This document shows, piece by piece, positions 51,319 to 53,397 of a stretch of 53,397 nt of DNA. The stretch lies in the NCBI GenBank assembly GCA_020439995.1, contig JAGROY010000211.1, forward strand, positions 1-53,397, read 5' to 3'. The position numbers and the translations under genes were made by a program. This stretch comes from Verrucomicrobiia bacterium (GTDB taxonomy: Bacteria > Verrucomicrobiota > Verrucomicrobiia > Verrucomicrobiales > DEV007). Numbering within the stretch: the first letter of the stretch is position 1; each line of letters starts with the position of its first letter. Below the pieces are notes generated by a model, which saw only the letters and a program-made list of their open reading frames with translations, was not told the DNA's origin and ran no database searches.

Positions 51319-52239
51319 CTACTCTTTCTCCAAAACCACCACGTCCTGACGCACGGTCGCCTGAGGCACGGCCTGCTCGATGATTTTCCGAACCCGAAAG
51401 CCCTCTTTCGACCATCGCTCGTTCACATAGGCATGAGTATGGAACGTGCTGAGGTAGTAGTCGGGCAAGTCAGGAGTCTTGCCTAGATCCGTGTAGCAGA
51501 ATCCCTTTTCCATATACTCGGAGCGCTGAGCATCAGGAACGAAGCGCTGGAACGACGGGCCGTGCACAGTGGCCAGCATCAGCCCACCTTTGCGCAGCTT
51601 CCCTCCCAGCGCCCGGAGCCACTCGAACTGCATGTCTTCCGGCAGGTGAGTGAACACCGACAGCACGGTAATCACATCAAATTGCGGAAGATCGTCAGGC
51701 ATTGGCGGACGGTCTCCGTTGACAAAGTAGCGACCAGTTCCGGCAAGTTCGCCGTTGCACCAGTCGATTGCTGACTTGTCGATGTCGCAGCCGAAGAGTT
51801 CGACCTCACCCTCCCCCAGGCAATCGAGAAAGCGCGTGACCCGGGCACAGCCGCAGCCAAAATCGAGAACCCGATGCACGCCCCCTGAAACTTGCTCATC
51901 GCGCACAATTCTGCCCAGCCGCTGTGCCGCCATGTAGCCAGTGATCAGCATGTGCAGACCATCGTCAAAGTCGGCATCACGCCTGTGGGCAATGTGCGCC
52001 ACGATGTCCCGTGGCGGCGTCGCCAGATTGTAGACCTTGCCAAAGTGCTCCGCCCACAGCTTCTGATGGTCCAGTTGCAGGTCGCCAAGCGTCTCCTGCG
52101 CCTCGCGCAACTGAAACTGGAGCCGATCACGGGTGTCCCGGATTTTGTCCCGTTGTTCCCGTAGCTTCTGGATCTTCGCGTCCTGCTCTAATATTCGCGC
52201 GGCATTTCGTTCGGCGCTTTTGCTGCTAAATAATCCCAT
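51319..52239 (-). CDS. SAM-dependent methyltransferase with N-terminal coiled coil
   Basis: The protein has 306 residues. The first 70 form a coiled coil (AARILEQDAKIQKLREQRDK and DRLQFQLREAQETLGDL). Then comes a class I methyltransferase fold: motif I VLDFGCGCARVTRFL, acidic motif II FGCDIDKSAIDW, motif IV FDVITVLSVFTHLPED, and LRKGGLMLATVHG. The substrate may be a sugar or cell-envelope compound, since the gene follows rfbA by 22 bases in the same direction. The coiled coil suggests membrane or partner binding, similar to methyltransferases in O-antigen regions. No N-terminal export signal is present. Confidence 0.8.
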   Translation of the reverse strand: MGLFSSKSAERNAARILEQDAKIQKLREQRDKIRDTRDRLQFQLREAQETLGDLQLDHQKLWAEHFGKVYNLATPPRDIVAHIAHRRDADFDDGLHMLITGYMAAQRLGRIVRDEQVSGGVHRVLDFGCGCARVTRFLDCLGEGEVELFGCDIDKSAIDWCNGELAGTGRYFVNGDRPPMPDDLPQFDVITVLSVFTHLPEDMQFEWLRALGGKLRKGGLMLATVHGPSFQRFVPDAQRSEYMEKGFCYTDLGKTPDLPDYYLSTFHTHAYVNERWSKEGFRVRKIIEQAVPQATVRQDVVVLEKE

Positions 52240-52261
52240 TCTGAGTTCGTAATAGTTGAGA

Positions 52262-53143
52262 TCAACCGTGCCGCATCACGTTTTCCAGATAAGCGCGGTA
52301 GTCAGGGTTCCGGGTCGATGCGATGAGGTTTTCCATCCCGGCATTGTCAATGAATCCCATGTGATGCGCGATCTCCTCGATACAGGCAACTTTCAAATTC
52401 TGCTGCCGCTCAATCGTGCCGATGTAGTTTCCCGCTTCGAGGAGGCTCTCAGGCGTCCCTGTATCCAACCACGCTACGCCGCGCCCTAACACTCTCACAT
52501 CCAGCTTACCGTCGTTGAGGTAAGCAACGTTCAGGTCGGTAATTTCCAATTCCCCGCGCCCGGACGGCTGCAGGGCTTTGGTCCGTTCAACGACAGTCTC
52601 ATCGTAAACGTACAGGCCAGGAACTGCGAAGCTGCTCTTGGGCTGCTTCGGCTTTTCCTCGATGCTTAGCGCCTTCCCGGCCGTATTGAATTCCACCACA
52701 CCGAACCGCTCCGGATCGCGCACATGTGCTCCAAACACACAGGCTCCCGTTTTGAGTTCCAGCGCCTCGCGGAAAAAGCCAAGCTTGCCGTAAAAGATGT
52801 TGTCCCCCAGAATCAGCGTCGCGCCGCTGCCATCGAGAAATCCTTCGCCAATCAGGAACGCCTGCGCAATCCCGTTGGGCTCAGCTTGCTCAGCGTATTC
52901 GATTTGCAGACCGAGGTGCGAGCCATCGCCAAAGAGATTCCTGAACTGCGGCAAGTCCTTGGGCGTGGAAATGATCAGCACCTCACGAATGCCGCCCAGC
53001 ATCAGAGTCGACAGTGGATAGTAGATCATCGGCTTGTCGTAGACCGGCAGCAGCTGCTTGCAGACGATCTGCGTCAGCGGGTGAAGCCGCGTTCCCGCGC
53101 CTCCTGCCAGGATAATCCCGCGAGTGCTTCTAGATGGTGTCAT
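52262..53143 (-). CDS. rfbA: Glucose-1-phosphate thymidylyltransferase
   Basis: This 293-residue enzyme makes dTDP-glucose from glucose-1-phosphate and dTTP, the first step to dTDP-rhamnose. Motifs are GIILAGGAGTRLHPLT with CKQLLPVYDKPMIYYP (nucleotide and phosphate binding), LILGDNIFYG, VFGAHVRDPERFGVVEFN, SIEEKPKQPKSSFAVPGLYVYD, and AWLDTGTPESLLEAGNYI. The length is standard. The ATG at 53143 is chosen; an in-frame start at 53245 would read through 34 codons of a decayed Uma2 gene. rfbB, rfbC and rfbD are not in the window and may lie beyond it. The methyltransferase gene starts 22 bases after its stop. Confidence 0.95.
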   Translation of the reverse strand: MTPSRSTRGIILAGGAGTRLHPLTQIVCKQLLPVYDKPMIYYPLSTLMLGGIREVLIISTPKDLPQFRNLFGDGSHLGLQIEYAEQAEPNGIAQAFLIGEGFLDGSGATLILGDNIFYGKLGFFREALELKTGACVFGAHVRDPERFGVVEFNTAGKALSIEEKPKQPKSSFAVPGLYVYDETVVERTKALQPSGRGELEITDLNVAYLNDGKLDVRVLGRGVAWLDTGTPESLLEAGNYIGTIERQQNLKVACIEEIAHHMGFIDNAGMENLIASTRNPDYRAYLENVMRHG

Positions 53144-53148
53144 GAGTG

Positions 53149-53346
53149 TTAGATGGTGGTAAGCTCGGCAAGGGCCATCGTCAACCCTACCGAGGCCAGT
53201 GTAAACTCGCCGGACGAAATCGTTTCCCGGCGCCGACCATTGCACGGAGATCCCCCATCGATGTATTCGTGCTTGATTTGACCGTGGGGCTCCCCCTCCA
53301 GATATTCCTCTGGAGACACACGCTGATAAAGTCGGACGGCCAGCAT
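53149..53346 (-). pseudogene. Decayed Uma2-family endonuclease gene
   Basis: Three frames together give a Uma2 (DUF820) N-terminus. Frame one gives SPEEYLEGEPHGQIKHEYIDG, frame two LRAMVGAG, and frame three NDFVRRVYTG and VDDGPCRAYHH. In intact relatives these follow one another as 'EEYLxxE...HEYIDGxxxAMxGAxxxH' and 'LxxxLxxxPCRAY'. At least two frameshifts have occurred and the C-terminal half is missing. The third-frame piece is fused in frame upstream of rfbA. Uma2-type genes often spread in many copies; this one is dead. Confidence 0.72.
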
Positions 53347-53397
53347 GCCGGGAGGATACCGAAAATCTGCATCAGGCGCAAGCAGCGACAGAAAGGT

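Noticed and set aside
1..53397. CRISPR arrays, tRNA, rRNA, prophage or complete insertion sequences
   Set aside because: No regular direct repeats with spacers, no cloverleaf or rRNA signature, no integrase, transposase or phage structural genes were found. The only mobile element is the group II intron fragment.

Overview
The window looks like a chromosomal piece of a Verrucomicrobiota bacterium, or of a close relative in the Planctomycetota-Verrucomicrobiota group. The evidence is two Tat-exported DUF1501 proteins, a PEP-CTERM-type gene, a neutral-ceramidase-like protein, a CotH/lamin-tail protein, FG-GAP/ASPIC-UnbV proteins, squalene-cyclase-like enzymes, a single-chain glycine decarboxylase P-protein, and several secreted proteins ending in an 'LxWxxxPxxxYxVExSxDLxxW'-type module. 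The assignment rests on gene content; no rRNA or tRNA gene was seen.

Left part (1-13.4 kb): the window opens inside the 3' half of a group II intron. Its maturase reading frame is broken by a shift near 675, and domains V and VI follow. The intron ends at about 871 and supplies the stop codon of the converging CBM9-like gene. From 10265 down to 868 runs a tight minus-strand array of seven genes: TMTC-like TPR membrane protein, ceramidase-like protein, SGNH hydrolase, Wzz-like chain-length protein, Nif3-family protein, Mini-III-like RNase and CBM9-like protein. Most of the products are envelope or glycan related. A VWA protein and a large secreted protein follow on the plus strand.

Middle (13.4-33.7 kb): an ATP-grasp ligase and an M20 peptidase lie in tandem, converging on gcvP. 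Next come a beta-propeller protein, a TauE/SafE half-transporter, holA and a DUF1501 protein. The ribosomal cluster rpmJ-rpsM-rpsK-rpsD follows. It ends in a clear terminator and lacks rpoA/rplQ. lspA and a 1272-residue CotH protein are on the plus strand, and then comes a second DUF1501 gene.

Right part (33.7-53.4 kb): a membrane CHASE4 histidine kinase overlaps by 4 bp a hybrid kinase with three receiver domains. A three-gene operon follows: prenyltransferase-beta-like protein, DxDD squalene-cyclase-like protein and an MDR dehydrogenase that has lost all four structural-zinc cysteines. After it come a PEP-CTERM gene with an in-frame TAG and a secreted protein built from three copies of an unfamiliar domain. 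An FG-GAP/ASPIC-UnbV/thioredoxin-type gene is interrupted by an in-frame TGA, which is followed by a SECIS-like hairpin with a GGUC loop. The window closes with a coiled-coil membrane protein, an rfbA - methyltransferase - iodotyrosine-deiodinase-like run, and a decayed Uma2 gene.

The most unusual single observation is the TGA-interrupted redox-type gene, a testable selenoprotein candidate. Next are the terpenoid-like operon with the altered dehydrogenase and the ATP-grasp/M20 pair.
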